This document shows positions 22,308 through 32,500 of a DNA stretch of 64,000 nt, one piece after another. Location: NCBI GenBank assembly GCA_033807695.1, contig CM066311.1, forward strand, positions 2,666,001-2,730,000, in the 5' to 3' direction. Under the pieces are notes generated by a model. That model saw only the letters and a program-made list of their open reading frames with translations. It was not told the DNA's origin and did not search any database. The DNA is from Daedaleopsis sinensis (lineage: Eukaryota > Basidiomycota > Agaricomycetes > Polyporales > Polyporaceae). The translations under genes and the position numbers were made by a program. Position 1 is the first letter of the stretch, and every line of letters starts with the position of its first letter.

Positions 22308-23783
22308 ATGCACACCGGAACGACACGCGGACTTGGCGGGCGAGATGGTGGCGCATATAGCCAGCTTAACGGAACGGGAAGCGGCTCTGGAGAGACGCCG
22401 AACCTCTCCGAGGCGGGGGGTCGATACCAGGAGAACGAGAATAGGTCGGAAAGGAACGCGAAGCGTTCTGAGAGGCGCACGGCTGAGGAACAAGGGGTCT
22501 CCGACGACGAGGACATGCTGGATCCCGATCCTACCCTTCCGGTGAACCCGTTCATGTCCACCACGCCTCAAGGATCTCCGGGCCCTTCCTGGCGGGAAGA
22601 CTCGGGCGATGGACCTCAGACGCGACCGACGACCCCGAGACAACGACTGGCGACGCAGGCGCAGGCAGTCATAGCGCATATACCCGACGCTCACGTTCTG
22701 GCGACCATGTTACAGACCGCCAGCACCTTCGGGGACGCCGCCTACCACCGCGCACTGGCGTGTGTGGAGATGTTGTCCGGTGTGGGCGGATCAGCGGGGG
22801 GCACAGCCACGGGTCCGAAGCAGAGCGCGCCGCTGGGTCTTTTCGATGACCTCTCGGGTCCTAGCATGTTCGACCAACGGATGGTGGATGCAGACCCAAA
22901 GCTGAGCGCGATGCTTATCATGGGTTTCCATCTGCCGCTCACGTTGTGCACAAGCGAGGCGATGACCGCGGTCGCTCGCGGGAACAAAACCCTCGACATG
23001 ACCAACCTCCATGACAAGACGGGCGCAAAGAAGGCGATCGTCGACGTTGCGAAGTGGCCTAACGAGGAGCAGATGTCGCCGGAGGAATGGAAAGACGCAT
23101 ACTTGAACTTCCTCGATATTCTCGGAGGCGTTTGTCTCCCGAAGATCGTCGACCGTTTCCGCAAACATTTCAATTTCCTCAGCAGAAACCCCAACTTCGT
23201 CGATCGGTTCGGCGGCATCCTCAGGTTCGACATCAGCATTCGAAGGGGCTACTTCGGGAATCACAAGCGGTCCTACTTCGACGTCGGGCAGGACGGATAC
23301 AACCAGGAGTTGATGCAGGCGTGCAACGACCGGACGAACGAGGTCGTGCGATCGATGGAAGGCCGGATGAATGGAGCGAACCGTTACACGCCGTACGACA
23401 GGCAGGACAGGGGCGGTGGCTTTCGGGCGGACCAGGGCGCTGGTGGGGGATTTCGTGCTGAAGGTGGTGGCGCGAGGGGGTTTCAGGCCGGACGCCCCCC
23501 GCAAGGAGCCGGAGGCCCAGGAACGATGTGCCTCCTCTGCAGCGAACACGGTCACAAGGCGGACGCGTGTACACGGACCCGAACTGTCTCAGGGAAACCA
23601 GTCTTCGCGGTTCGCGCGAACGGAAAGTTTCTTGCAGGGACCGACAGACGGGAGATCTGCGTGCGTTGGAACACGCGAGGAGCGAATGCTTGCCACAGGT
23701 GCCATCTCGCGAACGCCGGAGGACACGTCTGTTCCCTCTGTGGTTCCGCCGATCATACCGCAGCGAGTAAGCGGTGTTGCTGA
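22308..23783 (+). CDS. YR-element gag-like protein with zinc knuckles
   Basis: About 491 residues from the first ATG (MHTGTTRGLGGRDGG). A charged, disordered N-terminal part is followed by a helical region (LSAMLIMGFHLPLTL and LNFLDILGGVCLPKI), a Gly/Arg-rich linker (GGGFRADQGAGGGFRAEGG) and two Cys clusters: CLLCSEHGHKADAC (CX2CX4HX4C) and CSLCGSADHTAASKRC. Both are nucleic-acid-binding knuckles typical of retrotransposon gag. The last ~98 nt overlap the start of the RT frame in a different register. A likely RNA-packaging protein of the element. Confidence 0.85.
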   Translation: MHTGTTRGLGGRDGGAYSQLNGTGSGSGETPNLSEAGGRYQENENRSERNAKRSERRTAEEQGVSDDEDMLDPDPTLPVNPFMSTTPQGSPGPSWREDSGDGPQTRPTTPRQRLATQAQAVIAHIPDAHVLATMLQTASTFGDAAYHRALACVEMLSGVGGSAGGTATGPKQSAPLGLFDDLSGPSMFDQRMVDADPKLSAMLIMGFHLPLTLCTSEAMTAVARGNKTLDMTNLHDKTGAKKAIVDVAKWPNEEQMSPEEWKDAYLNFLDILGGVCLPKIVDRFRKHFNFLSRNPNFVDRFGGILRFDISIRRGYFGNHKRSYFDVGQDGYNQELMQACNDRTNEVVRSMEGRMNGANRYTPYDRQDRGGGFRADQGAGGGFRAEGGGARGFQAGRPPQGAGGPGTMCLLCSEHGHKADACTRTRTVSGKPVFAVRANGKFLAGTDRREICVRWNTRGANACHRCHLANAGGHVCSLCGSADHTAASKRCC

Positions 23784-25776
23784 GCGGGATCGCGTCATCA
23801 CGACGTACAGCGCGGAAGGGTTCGAAGAGGTGCTGCGCGGCCTCAATCTTCTTGACAGATACCCTCTTCTCGGAACAAGACTCAGATACGGTTTCCCTCT
23901 CGGCGACATGAAGCCGCTCACACAAACGTTCACACCAAAAAATCATAAAGGCGCCTTAGAAAACATAGAATTCGTTCAAGAATACATTCGCGAGCAAGTA
24001 CAGTTGGGGCATATGACAGGGCCGTACTCAAAGGAGGAAGTGGAGAAGATACTGGGCGGGTTCTTCAGGACGTCCCCACTGTCGGTGGTGGAGAAGGCGG
24101 GAGGCGCCGGTTTTCGTCTGGTCCAAAATTGCTCGTTCGAGGACGAGCTGGGAGTCTCGGTGAACAGCATGATAGACTCCGATGACTTCCCAACCAAGTG
24201 GGGGACGGCATCGAACATGGCAGAAACGGTGAGTCTCATCATATTGTCATTCAGGCACGCCGGCTGGGCGGCATGCCGCGATGGGCTGGACTCGCCGGGT
24301 CGGGCAGCGGATTGGGCAGTCAGCCGATGGGCGGTGTTAGCCAGCGATGGGCAGCCGATGCGGGCGATGCGTTTGAGCCGTTGCGGGCAAGGATTGCCGG
24401 TGCGGGCTGGGTTCGAGGCCGATTCGGGCGAGGTTTTCACATCGAGCGGATGATTTCACGCCAAGTCGGGCACAATCGCATCAGGCTGCAGTAAGGCTCG
24501 GTGGAGCGGGCGGATAAGCAACGCGCGTGCAGAGCGGGCACCCACGACTCGATACTGACTCTTCTCGCAGGTGGCGAACGCTCCACCTGGCGCACAGATG
24601 GCGTCGTTGGACATAGACTCTGCATTCAGGAGGATCCCCGTCATGGCGGCGCACAAACCTTACATCGTCGTGCAATGCGAACCCGGAGAGTTCTACATCG
24701 ACCACGTAGTCCCTTTCGGCATCACGTCGGGAACCGGGTTGCAAGGCGCGATCATGGACGTTATAGTCGACGTCGTCGAGGCGAAAGGATGGGGGCCCAA
24801 CCACAAATGGGTAGATGACCTGTCGCCTGTGAGATTCCCGGTTGCGATGGGGCCGGCGCTGAACACCTGGATCTATGGTCACGGCATTGGGGACATCATC
24901 AGAACAACTGTGCCGATGGGCGTCCAGTGGCACCTAATCAAGATTCACGACTACGATTTCACGGGCGTGTACGTCGGTTTCCTCTGGAATTTTCCAGACA
25001 AGACAGTCAGCTTGCCGGAGAAGAAGCGGTTGAAATATCTCGGGCACGTCGTGGAAGTGCTTCAGGTCGTGGACGCGCGAGCGGGTCGTATTGATCTGAA
25101 GACTGTTTTGAGGCTAAACGGCACTCTAGCGCACATCACCTTCGTATTTCCAAGTGGTCGCACTTACCTCACAAGTCTGTGCGCGTTCGTCTCGAAGTTC
25201 GACAACAAACACGCGCTGCGTTACCCCAGCAAATCGTTGATCTCGGACCTACGATGGTGGCGTGACGTCTTGGAGCGCCCGGGAGTGGCGCGATCGCTGA
25301 AACCGCGGGGCGAGACACAGGACTTGGGCATCTGGGTGGATGCCTCGTCTGACTGGGGGATAGGCGTGGTGCTCGGCGGAGAGTGGGACGCATGGAAGTG
25401 GAAGGTCAGGCTGGAGGAATGGAAGAAGGACGGAAGGGACATCGGATGGGCGGAGATGGTCGTCATCGAGTTGGTCACACGAAGGATGGAGGAGCTCAGG
25501 GTGGAGAACGCGAGCGTGCGGGTGCGGGGCGACAACGAAGGGGTGATCGGTGCGTTCTACCGTGGACGCAGCCGGAATTTCCAAGTCAACCTCTCCATTC
25601 GGAGAACAGAAATCATATGCATGGCGCTCAACATCTCGGTCAGACCCGAGTACGTCAACACGAAAATCAATCGAGCCGATTCGGTGTCTCGCGGCACACC
25701 GGAAGGGTCGATGAAGCGGTTCCGGTCGTCTTTCGAGCTCCCGCCGGAGCTAAACGAGTTCCTTGTCCATGCATAG
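23686..25776 (+). CDS. YR-element reverse transcriptase-RNase H, one intron
   Basis: Exon 1 runs 23686 (MLATGAISRT) to 24228 and exon 2 runs 24571 to 25776. Removing 24229-24570 joins SNMAET to VANAPPGAQ in phase 0. The protein then shows the DIRS-type RT core: KNHKGALENIEFV, FRLVQNCSF, MASLDIDSAFRRIP (first catalytic Asp), GITSGTGLQG and WVDDL (catalytic pair). The RNase H region is LGIWVDASSDWGIG, AEMVVIEL and RGDNEGV with the acidic residues in place, ending YVNTKINRADSVSRG. Without splicing the frame stops at 24453, before the catalytic pair. The start is uncertain; a frameshift from gag is the other possibility. Confidence 0.85.
24229..24570 (+). other. spliceosomal intron inside the YR-element RT gene
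   Basis: The donor GTGAGT at 24229 follows ...GAAACG, and the acceptor TTCTCGCAG ends at 24570. Exons join in phase 0 and restore the RT domain. At 342 nt it is far longer than the ~50-70 nt host introns in this window, and it holds GGGC/GATGGGC-rich degenerate repeats. Confidence 0.8.
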
Positions 25777-27055
25777 AGGACAAGGAACGAGGATGTCCGC
25801 AGGTGCGGACGCGCGTGCGGGGGGGAGTTCGGCAGGCAGCGCAACTTGTGGATCAGCGTTGACACCGGACTCGTCGCGAACCTCTCGCGCGCGGAAACCA
25901 AGGAGACCACGACCGGGCAATGAGATCGCCATCTCACCGCTCAGACCACACGTGCTCGCGGAGGAGAGGCTGATGAAGTGGAAGACGCAGGCAGGACTGG
26001 ACTTCCGGACGACCGCGGCGGGGATGCTGAAACCGGGGATGGTGGACGCGATATTCGAAGTGATGCGGGCGGGGCTAGAGCCGAAGACAGCGTCAAACTA
26101 CGGCGCTGGCTTGCTGAGGTTCACACAGCTATGCGACGAGATGGGGATTCCGGAGGCGCTGCGGATTCCGGCACCGGAGCACTTACTCGCGGCGCTGGTG
26201 GCGAGACACGCTGGTAGCGTTCAGGCCAAGACGATGGGATCGTGGTTATCCGGCCTCAGGATCTACCATGCTCTCAACGGGGCGGAGTGGCGCGGAGAGA
26301 GCCTGCTGAGGTACACGAAGAAAGGTGCGGTCAAGATGAATCCGCCATCTCTACCGAAGCGGCCGCCAGTCACGATCGAACACATGCAGGCCTTGGTCAA
26401 CGGCCTCGACATGAAGAACACCTTCGACGTCGCTGTATTCGCGGTCGCCTGCACGGCGTTCTGGGGTTGCAGGCGGTTGGGGGAGGTCGTCATACCGTCC
26501 GCCCATGGCTTCAATCCCGAACGGCATGTGGCCCGCGATGCGAAGGTTGCGATCAGGACCATCACGTCAGGCGTCGAGTACGCGAAGTTTCACATTCCGT
26601 GGACCAAGTCCACCGGGAGGGAAGGGGCAGACATAATACTCACGCGGATCGGCGGCATCCTGGATCCAGTGACCGCAATCCAGCACCACCTGCAGACGAA
26701 CGTGAACGTGCCGGTGACCGCGCCGATGTTCAGCTTCGAGTCGAGCCACGCGAACGGTTGGGAACCCATGACTCGCGACTGGTTCATCAGGCGTTGCAAC
26801 GAAGTCTGGACCAGGAAGGCGATGGAGAACGTATCTGGACATTGCTTCAGGATTGGAGGGGCTACTGAATTGTTGTTGCGAGGCACGCACCCGGACGTGG
26901 TGGCCACTCTGGGAAGTTGGAAGTCCAAGGCCTTCCTGGAATACTGGCGCAAGATAGAATCGATAATCCCTCTGTTTATTGCTAGAGCTTCGGACACCGG
27001 TAGAGTACAGCTCATGAGAGACGCCATGGAGCGGTTTGATAGAAGTCATAGATGA
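25769..27055 (+). CDS. YR-element tyrosine recombinase
   Basis: About 428 residues from the ATG at 25769, which overlaps the RT stop (shared ATGCATAG). An ATG at 25793 is the next choice. After a basic N-terminal tail come a core-binding region (NYGAGLLRFTQLCDEM) and the catalytic domain: Arg in FWGCRRLGEV, the HxxR box in GHCFRIGG, W in LGSWKS and the nucleophile Tyr in FLEYWRK. This R-HxxR-W-Y order is the integrating enzyme of DIRS/Ngaro elements, which move through a circular DNA intermediate and leave no target duplication. The frame is intact. Confidence 0.9.
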   Translation: MHRGQGTRMSAGADARAGGSSAGSATCGSALTPDSSRTSRARKPRRPRPGNEIAISPLRPHVLAEERLMKWKTQAGLDFRTTAAGMLKPGMVDAIFEVMRAGLEPKTASNYGAGLLRFTQLCDEMGIPEALRIPAPEHLLAALVARHAGSVQAKTMGSWLSGLRIYHALNGAEWRGESLLRYTKKGAVKMNPPSLPKRPPVTIEHMQALVNGLDMKNTFDVAVFAVACTAFWGCRRLGEVVIPSAHGFNPERHVARDAKVAIRTITSGVEYAKFHIPWTKSTGREGADIILTRIGGILDPVTAIQHHLQTNVNVPVTAPMFSFESSHANGWEPMTRDWFIRRCNEVWTRKAMENVSGHCFRIGGATELLLRGTHPDVVATLGSWKSKAFLEYWRKIESIIPLFIARASDTGRVQLMRDAMERFDRSHR

Positions 27056-27193
27056 CTCGGATAGGCTCATATTGCTAATGTATGTATTGTTGATGTTCAG
27101 CTCCGCGGTGGGGGAGTCGGTGGATACGACTGTTGTGGCTGCGCTTTGAGTGGTAAGTCGTTTGCCACCTCGCGCTCGAGAGAGGTTCCGAAT

Positions 27194-27538
27194 CGCGACG
27201 TGTAGCGTCGCGTTCCCTGAAAGTCGCGCGTTAGACGCATCAGATTTCCGAATTGTGCTCATACGTCGTCGCACGCGCGGAACCCAGTGTTCCGCACATG
27301 CACGGTCCCTCGGGGACGCGTCCGCCAGGATACAGAATCCTCGGATGCACGCGCACACCTCGTGACCGCGTCGAGCGAGAAATCTCGCCGCCGGATGCAC
27401 GATTCGGAGTCTCGACATGCACGACTTGGGACCTCCTCCGGAGGAGTCGGAATCTCGTCTCAACCCACCCCTCGTTCCAGTGAAACAACCTGCGTTGGGT
27501 TACACTGGGTCTACGCGAGAGTATAGACTAATCTCGCG
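27194..27538 (+). repeat. chain of short perfect inverted repeats after the recombinase ORF
   Basis: Consecutive hairpins: CGCGACG/CGTCGCG (27194-27212, 5-nt loop), GCGGAAC/GTTCCGC (27277-27295, 5-nt loop), GTCCC/GGGAC (27305-27317), AGGAT/ATCCT (27327-27341), GCGAGA/TCTCGC (27375-27388), the 14-bp palindrome CTCCTCCGGAGGAG (27433-27446) and CGCGAGA/TCTCGCG (27514-27538). They occupy the element's 3' non-coding end. Confidence 0.75.
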
Positions 27539-27552
27539 ATACTTAGGAAGCC

Positions 27553-28381
27553 TAGCGTTCTAACATCCCGAGCCAGCTTACATGTTGACTTCGTTGGTAG
27601 ACTCGAATCATGACGAGCGTGTAATGGATTGACACGCGGAACTGGGTGCAGCATCTCCTGATAGGTCGGATGTCAGTGCGTGACTCACGTTCATTCCCTC
27701 CGACAAACTGACAGTTTGTGTTCAGGAGTAGTACGGCTTCTGGAGAGTTTGAGTGCCATCTTCCAACAAGTTTCGCGGGCGACAACACGATGACGCTCAT
27801 CCTGTGTGTATCGGTTAACAGCTTGCTTCACACTCCTCGCGACACTGTCTAGCCTCTAGAGGTGTGGTCTTATATTTCCTTCATCTGCATCTCAACTTCA
27901 ACATCCGACATGATGGACGTTGAAGATGGAAGACGACCGTAAGTTCAGTCCGAATCACCTCGCTCCCGTCCCTGCGAGACCCTTTCGCCGGATCTTAGAG
28001 GCGAATCGGCAATGGACTGTTCTCCTTCAGGTCCCCAACCATACGCTCATCTCATCGCGTCTACAGGACGCTCCGGTGAAGCGAAGATGACGCCCATATA
28101 ACGTGCTTCCTGCGAACTTTGCTCCCTGCGCAGCCAATCTTGCTCATCAACTTTTCGTTCGCGTTCAATCAGCGACCGCTCCTGTTCCTCTTTCAACGTC
28201 TCTTTCTACCCATGCCCTGTCCACGTGCATTCATTTTCCGCTTGATTTGCGCGCCGTAGGGCCGCGATTGCCTCTTTCCTCTTGTTTCCCCTTTCCACGC
28301 TGCAGCGTGGCTTTCATAAATCGCTTCCAATGTCTGTCCTCGGGTGCACTTCTCTGTGCGTCCGGGCCAGATGTGCTGCCG
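27553..28381. other. intergenic, no convincing gene
   Basis: A minus-strand patch (27720-27800) reads AKLVGRWHSNSPEAVLLLNT with a 31-nt intron-like gap after it. A plus-strand patch near 27911 starts MMDVEDGRRP before a GTAAGT. Both stop within a few dozen codons and neither is recognised. The second half is a pyrimidine-rich probable promoter/leader for the gene at 28382. Confidence 0.35.
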
Positions 28382-28869
28382 ATGATCTTTTACGCAAAGC
28401 CTCGCTCCTTCAAAAGTCTCAATGACTGTGGGCACGATCGCGCGACGCCTTTGTCCCCACCCCCACCATCGTCCGCCGCTCTCAAGCCTCCTGGAAGTCC
28501 TCAGCCAATGTACTACTCGCATCTCCAGCGGCCAGCGTCCGCTTACTATCCTCGTTCTGCTTCCCCGGTCATGTCCATGTCCCCGATGTACAGCCCGGGG
28601 AGCTATTCAGGAAGCTACTACGACCACTGTGAGTCACGGTGTGCGATTTCGTGCTCGATCTGCTGCTGAGCGTGATAACTGATCGTGTATATGCAGCCCC
28701 GGAAATGCGCATGGTGCCGGTGTACCCCCACTACGCCCAGCCGCTGCCGCAGCCGGCGATGATATATCGCCAACCGCCGATATACTACAACCGACTCCTG
28801 CATCGACGCGACAAGCCGTGCTGCAACGACATCTGCTGCGATAGGTGTTGCGATGAGTGCTGCGGGTGA
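28382..28869 (+). CDS. small Pro/Tyr-rich protein with C-terminal cysteine cluster
   Basis: Two exons, 28382-28628 and 28697-28869 (intron GTGAGT...ATGCAG, phase 1), give 139 residues. The middle is rich in Pro, Tyr, Ser and Met (YYPRSASPVMSMSPMYSPG, then VYPHYAQPLPQPAMIYRQ). The last 17 residues are CCNDICCDRCCDECCG, nine cysteines including four CC pairs. No signal peptide and no hydrophobic segment are visible. The Pro-Tyr body with a CC-rich end recalls CYSTM-like or metal-binding stress proteins, but the spacing does not match a family I can name. The ATG at 28508 in the same frame is an alternative start. Confidence 0.6.
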
Positions 28870-29516
28870 GTCCGTCCGCCCCATCGCCTCTTCGCATGCT
28901 TCCTCACCTCACCGGGGCGCGGCAGACCGCAGTGCTGCTGTTAGGCGTGAACGCTCGCTGCTCGTGGCGCACCTCGGCGCATCTGCATCCACGCGCGCGT
29001 GCAAACTCTCCCTCGCGTTGGCGCGAGACCGTCTTCTCCGTATCTTTATCATTACAGCATACCCCTATGTCACCGTGCTTCCATCCGTCGTCGATTTCGC
29101 ATCTGCTCCCCACGATAGACGTCTCGCATACACGACCTCGTTCGCAAGCTCAGATCGAAATAGCAGAGATCGTTTGTTCCGTTCTGACTCTCTCGTGTTG
29201 TACCACTACTGTTATCGTTCGCGCAAAATGTCACCTTTCGGGCCTTCTCCATGTCCGAGTATTGGATCCATGCGTGGTCGATGAAAGCAACCCGTGGACG
29301 ACGCACTCGAGTATGATTGTCAGGTTTATATGATTACTGAGACATACGTAGAAGACGTGAACAAATGTGTACGCGCAATACATGATGGACGTATATGTAC
29401 AATGCAACATGATGGCCCATAACTAAGGAGTCTTGTGAAGGAGTCTGAACAAACGATACAAACATAGGCCGGTACAACACTAAGCGAGCATGGCATACTT
29501 ACCAGTACACACACTG
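28870..29516. other. 3' flank, no gene seen
   Basis: Frames across this stretch are short and compositionally random. It probably holds the 3' UTR of the Cys-rich gene and the convergent 3' UTR of the SPT21-like gene. Confidence 0.4.
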
Positions 29517-32500
29517 TTACACAGCACACCCCGACAAGAGCGACTGCACGCTCTCCGCGACCTTCAGAGGGTCGATCGCGAACTGCGTCTCGAGCCCTCC
29601 CTGGTCATGCGCGTCACGCACAGCGCCCTCCCCATCAGCGTCGCCTGCCAGTCCAGCAGCCTCGTCGCCAAACGACAGCGAGAAGTCCTGGGGGAGCGGC
29701 ACGACGCTGTCGCTCATCACGGGCTTCATGAACTCCCAGAACTCAGAGAAGTCCGTCGGGTTCGCTTCGTACAAGTCCGCGGTCGAGCAGAGCGCCTCGA
29801 GCTCAGAGAGGTCGCCGAGGCCCGCCGCTCCTGCCGAGGTCGAGTCCTCGGCCTGGGCTTGAGCTTGCAGGTGCGGCTGGACGTACCCGCCGTCGACGTT
29901 GAAATCCAACGCGGCCTGGTCGTACGAGAAGGCCTGCGACGGGTCGAGACTGAGCCCGGGAACCGTGCCTGAGGACTCCGCGGTCGCAAGAGAAGCGAAG
30001 AAGTCGAACCCCGGGTCGCCGGCGTCGAAAACGCCTGCAAGGGACGTGTCGAAATACATGTCCGATTGCTGCGAGAGCAGCGCGAGCAGCTCCTCGTCCG
30101 ACGTTGAGCTGCTCAAGTGTTCGGGGAGCGCGGGCGGATCGAGCTCGAGCTGGTTGAGGCAGACCGTCGCGTCGGGGTCATGACCTCCCTCGGGCTCGTC
30201 GTCTTGCTCCTGCTGGGAGTCCCAGTCGTCAACGTCGGAAGGCGTGAGGATCGGGCTCGAGGGCGGGAGCGGCGAGGAGGGCGGGAGCCGGCCGACGTCG
30301 AACTCGCCGTCGCTGCTGGCGATCGGGATGGAGTCGAGCGGCAAGTCCATGTCGTCTGACGGAGGCCCGCCATCGTCTGCGGGACCCGCCCCGAGTTCCG
30401 GGGCATCGGGCATGGAGCTTGCGCTTCTGGAGCTGCCGGGTTGACTTCGACGACCTCCGGCGCGTGCGCGACCGCGTGATGAGCGAGAAGGAGAGTGCAT
30501 GGACGCCAACGTGCTGTAGAGGCTCGGCAACTTGCGCGCACTGCGTGCGCTCCGGTTAGGCTCTGGCGTGAACAGCGATCCGAGCGCGTCGTCGGGATCG
30601 GCTGCATTTCGAGGCGTGGTCATAGTGCTGGTGCGTCGTCGCGGAGGTGTAGATGGAGGCTCTACCGCCTGCGATGACGTGAGGATGTTGTGGGACGAAG
30701 AGGAGGCAAGGGGCATCCCAAAGATCGGGGCTTGTGCAGCCGTAGCCATGACCGGCCGCGGAGGGCTGCCGCTCGGTCGCGGGGGTGTCAAGGTCGCAGG
30801 TCCATGGAACGCACGGTCTGCAATAGTTTCTGGAGGCTCCTTGTACGTCGAGGAGCGTTTTCGCTTGTTCGAATGCGGTTTCTCTTTCTCCTTGCCCTTC
30901 TCCTTCTCCTTCTTTACCGACCGCTTCCGTCCTAGAGGCTGCGAGGGTGCCGCGTCGAATGGCGTGTCTAGGATGAGTGAGCCGTCAGCCGCCCGCGGAA
31001 GGGTAGCCGTCGTCGTGCGCGCCCACTCCGGAACCACATACGGCTTGCGACGCGCGGAATGAGAGTGATACGATGCACCGCGTCGCGGAGGCGATGTGGA
31101 GGGTCCAGCAGATGACAGGGCGGGGAAGGTATCCCATCCGGGCTCCGAAGCCAAACGAGGCCCAGCTGTCGTGCTCCTGCTTCTGTTCGCAGTTCCAGTA
31201 CCATGAGAGCTCAATACAATTCCTGAATTCGAAGAGGGTTCGACAGGCTTGTTTGAAGCGCTCGCGGTCCGCTTGCGCGACGCTTCCCGCTCCCGATCCC
31301 GCTCGTCCATGATTTCGCTCAAGGTTCGCTTGCGGAGACTGGAGTTGCTCTCGCTGGATGCGCAAGATTGTGCGAATGTGTCTTTCCGAGGAGCGCTATT
31401 CAGCCGCTCTGTACTCCGCCGGAGAGGCAAGTTGCGTGGGGGCGGTCGCGCGACTTGCTTGCCTTTCTCCTTCTCGCTCGCTTTCCGCCGGAACGCGGTC
31501 GGATTCACGTTCTCCTTGTCCAGCACGACGATTTCCTCTTCGTGGTGGGTATCGGTAGTGGGTGGAGTGGATGGAGCCCCGGAGTCTGCGGGAGGGGACA
31601 GGACTGTGGGAGCTGGAGAACTAGCTGCGGTAGACGAGGAGGGAGTCGACGCTGAAAAGAAGCTGAGAGGGACATGCGAAGCGGCGTGAGGTATATAGGA
31701 TGTCGCCCTCGGCTCAGAAGGAGGTGGAAAGATTGCAGACGGGGCAAGGGTAGTTGAAGGAGCAGGCGGTATCACAGAAGTTGGTGCAGACGCCGCTTCG
31801 GTGAACATCAGCGATAGTAGCTGAACAAGATCGGGGTTTGGTATGGCTGACGTAGAAGAGTCAATGGTGCCCAGGACTTTCATTATCTCCTGGTTTTTCT
31901 GAGGATCAGCCAGAGCCGCGAGGAGGTGACTCATCGGAATCCCCAATGAAGGAGGAGGGGCGGTGATTGCTCCTGTACTTGGCTGATCAGCAAGGGTCGC
32001 TACAGACTCCGACTTGACGATCTGGGATGACGGAGGCGTGCTCGACGGTGTAGTCGTCATCGAGGAGGTACGGGCGAGAAGTGGAGTCGGCTCCCTGGTC
32101 TTGCCCTTCTCATTCGGCCAGTTGAGAGGATCGCGGGTGAATAGCGACGGGTTGTCCCGCCTCGGACGCTTCTCACCGGCGCATGAGTTGGCACGAGAGT
32201 TCGCACGAATAAGGGGGACACGTGTGCCCTGATAATCGGTCGACAGTTAGCGGGATCAGGGGGCTATTCTTCGAGCGTTTCACGCACCTCTCGTATGGAA
32301 AAGATGACTTCGAGGGAATCGTCGTGTATACCGTCACAGCAGAGAGTTCCGATCACGGATTGAGTCTCGGTGCTTTGAAGCGCGTCTGACATCCAGCCAT
32401 GCCCAACTGCGACACCAAGGGAGTTACTTGACGTTCCACGCTGTTCTGAGAAGTAGAGGGAACATCAATGGTCAAGGTTGGTGTTTCAGCGCGTAGGCAC

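Larger units (their letters stand above)
22139..27552 (+). mobile_element. DIRS/Ngaro-like tyrosine-recombinase retrotransposon
   Basis: Three ORFs in the order gag, RT-RNase H, tyrosine recombinase, all on the plus strand, define a YR retrotransposon. No adenine-methyltransferase domain follows the RNase H, which points to the Ngaro side of the group (inference). No integrase, protease or LTR pair was found. The boundaries given are tentative. They rest on GGCTTACTAAGCGCGAG at 22139 and an imperfect inverted match at 27533-27552, and on the extent of coding and structured non-coding sequence. All three ORFs are open if one intron is removed, so the copy may be competent. Confidence 0.8.

Noticed and set aside
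27056..27552. Ngaro-type split direct repeats (A1-B1-A2-B2)
   Set aside because: Compared with 22117-22296 and within itself, only matches of 8-9 bases were found, none convincing.
27907..28090. Two-exon mini-gene MMDVEDGRRP...
   Set aside because: Either splice option stops within about 25 codons and no homology is apparent.
29517..30700. Hidden GATA zinc finger in the SPT21-like C terminus
   Set aside because: No pair of CxxC motifs with suitable spacing; the C-terminal part is nearly cysteine-free.
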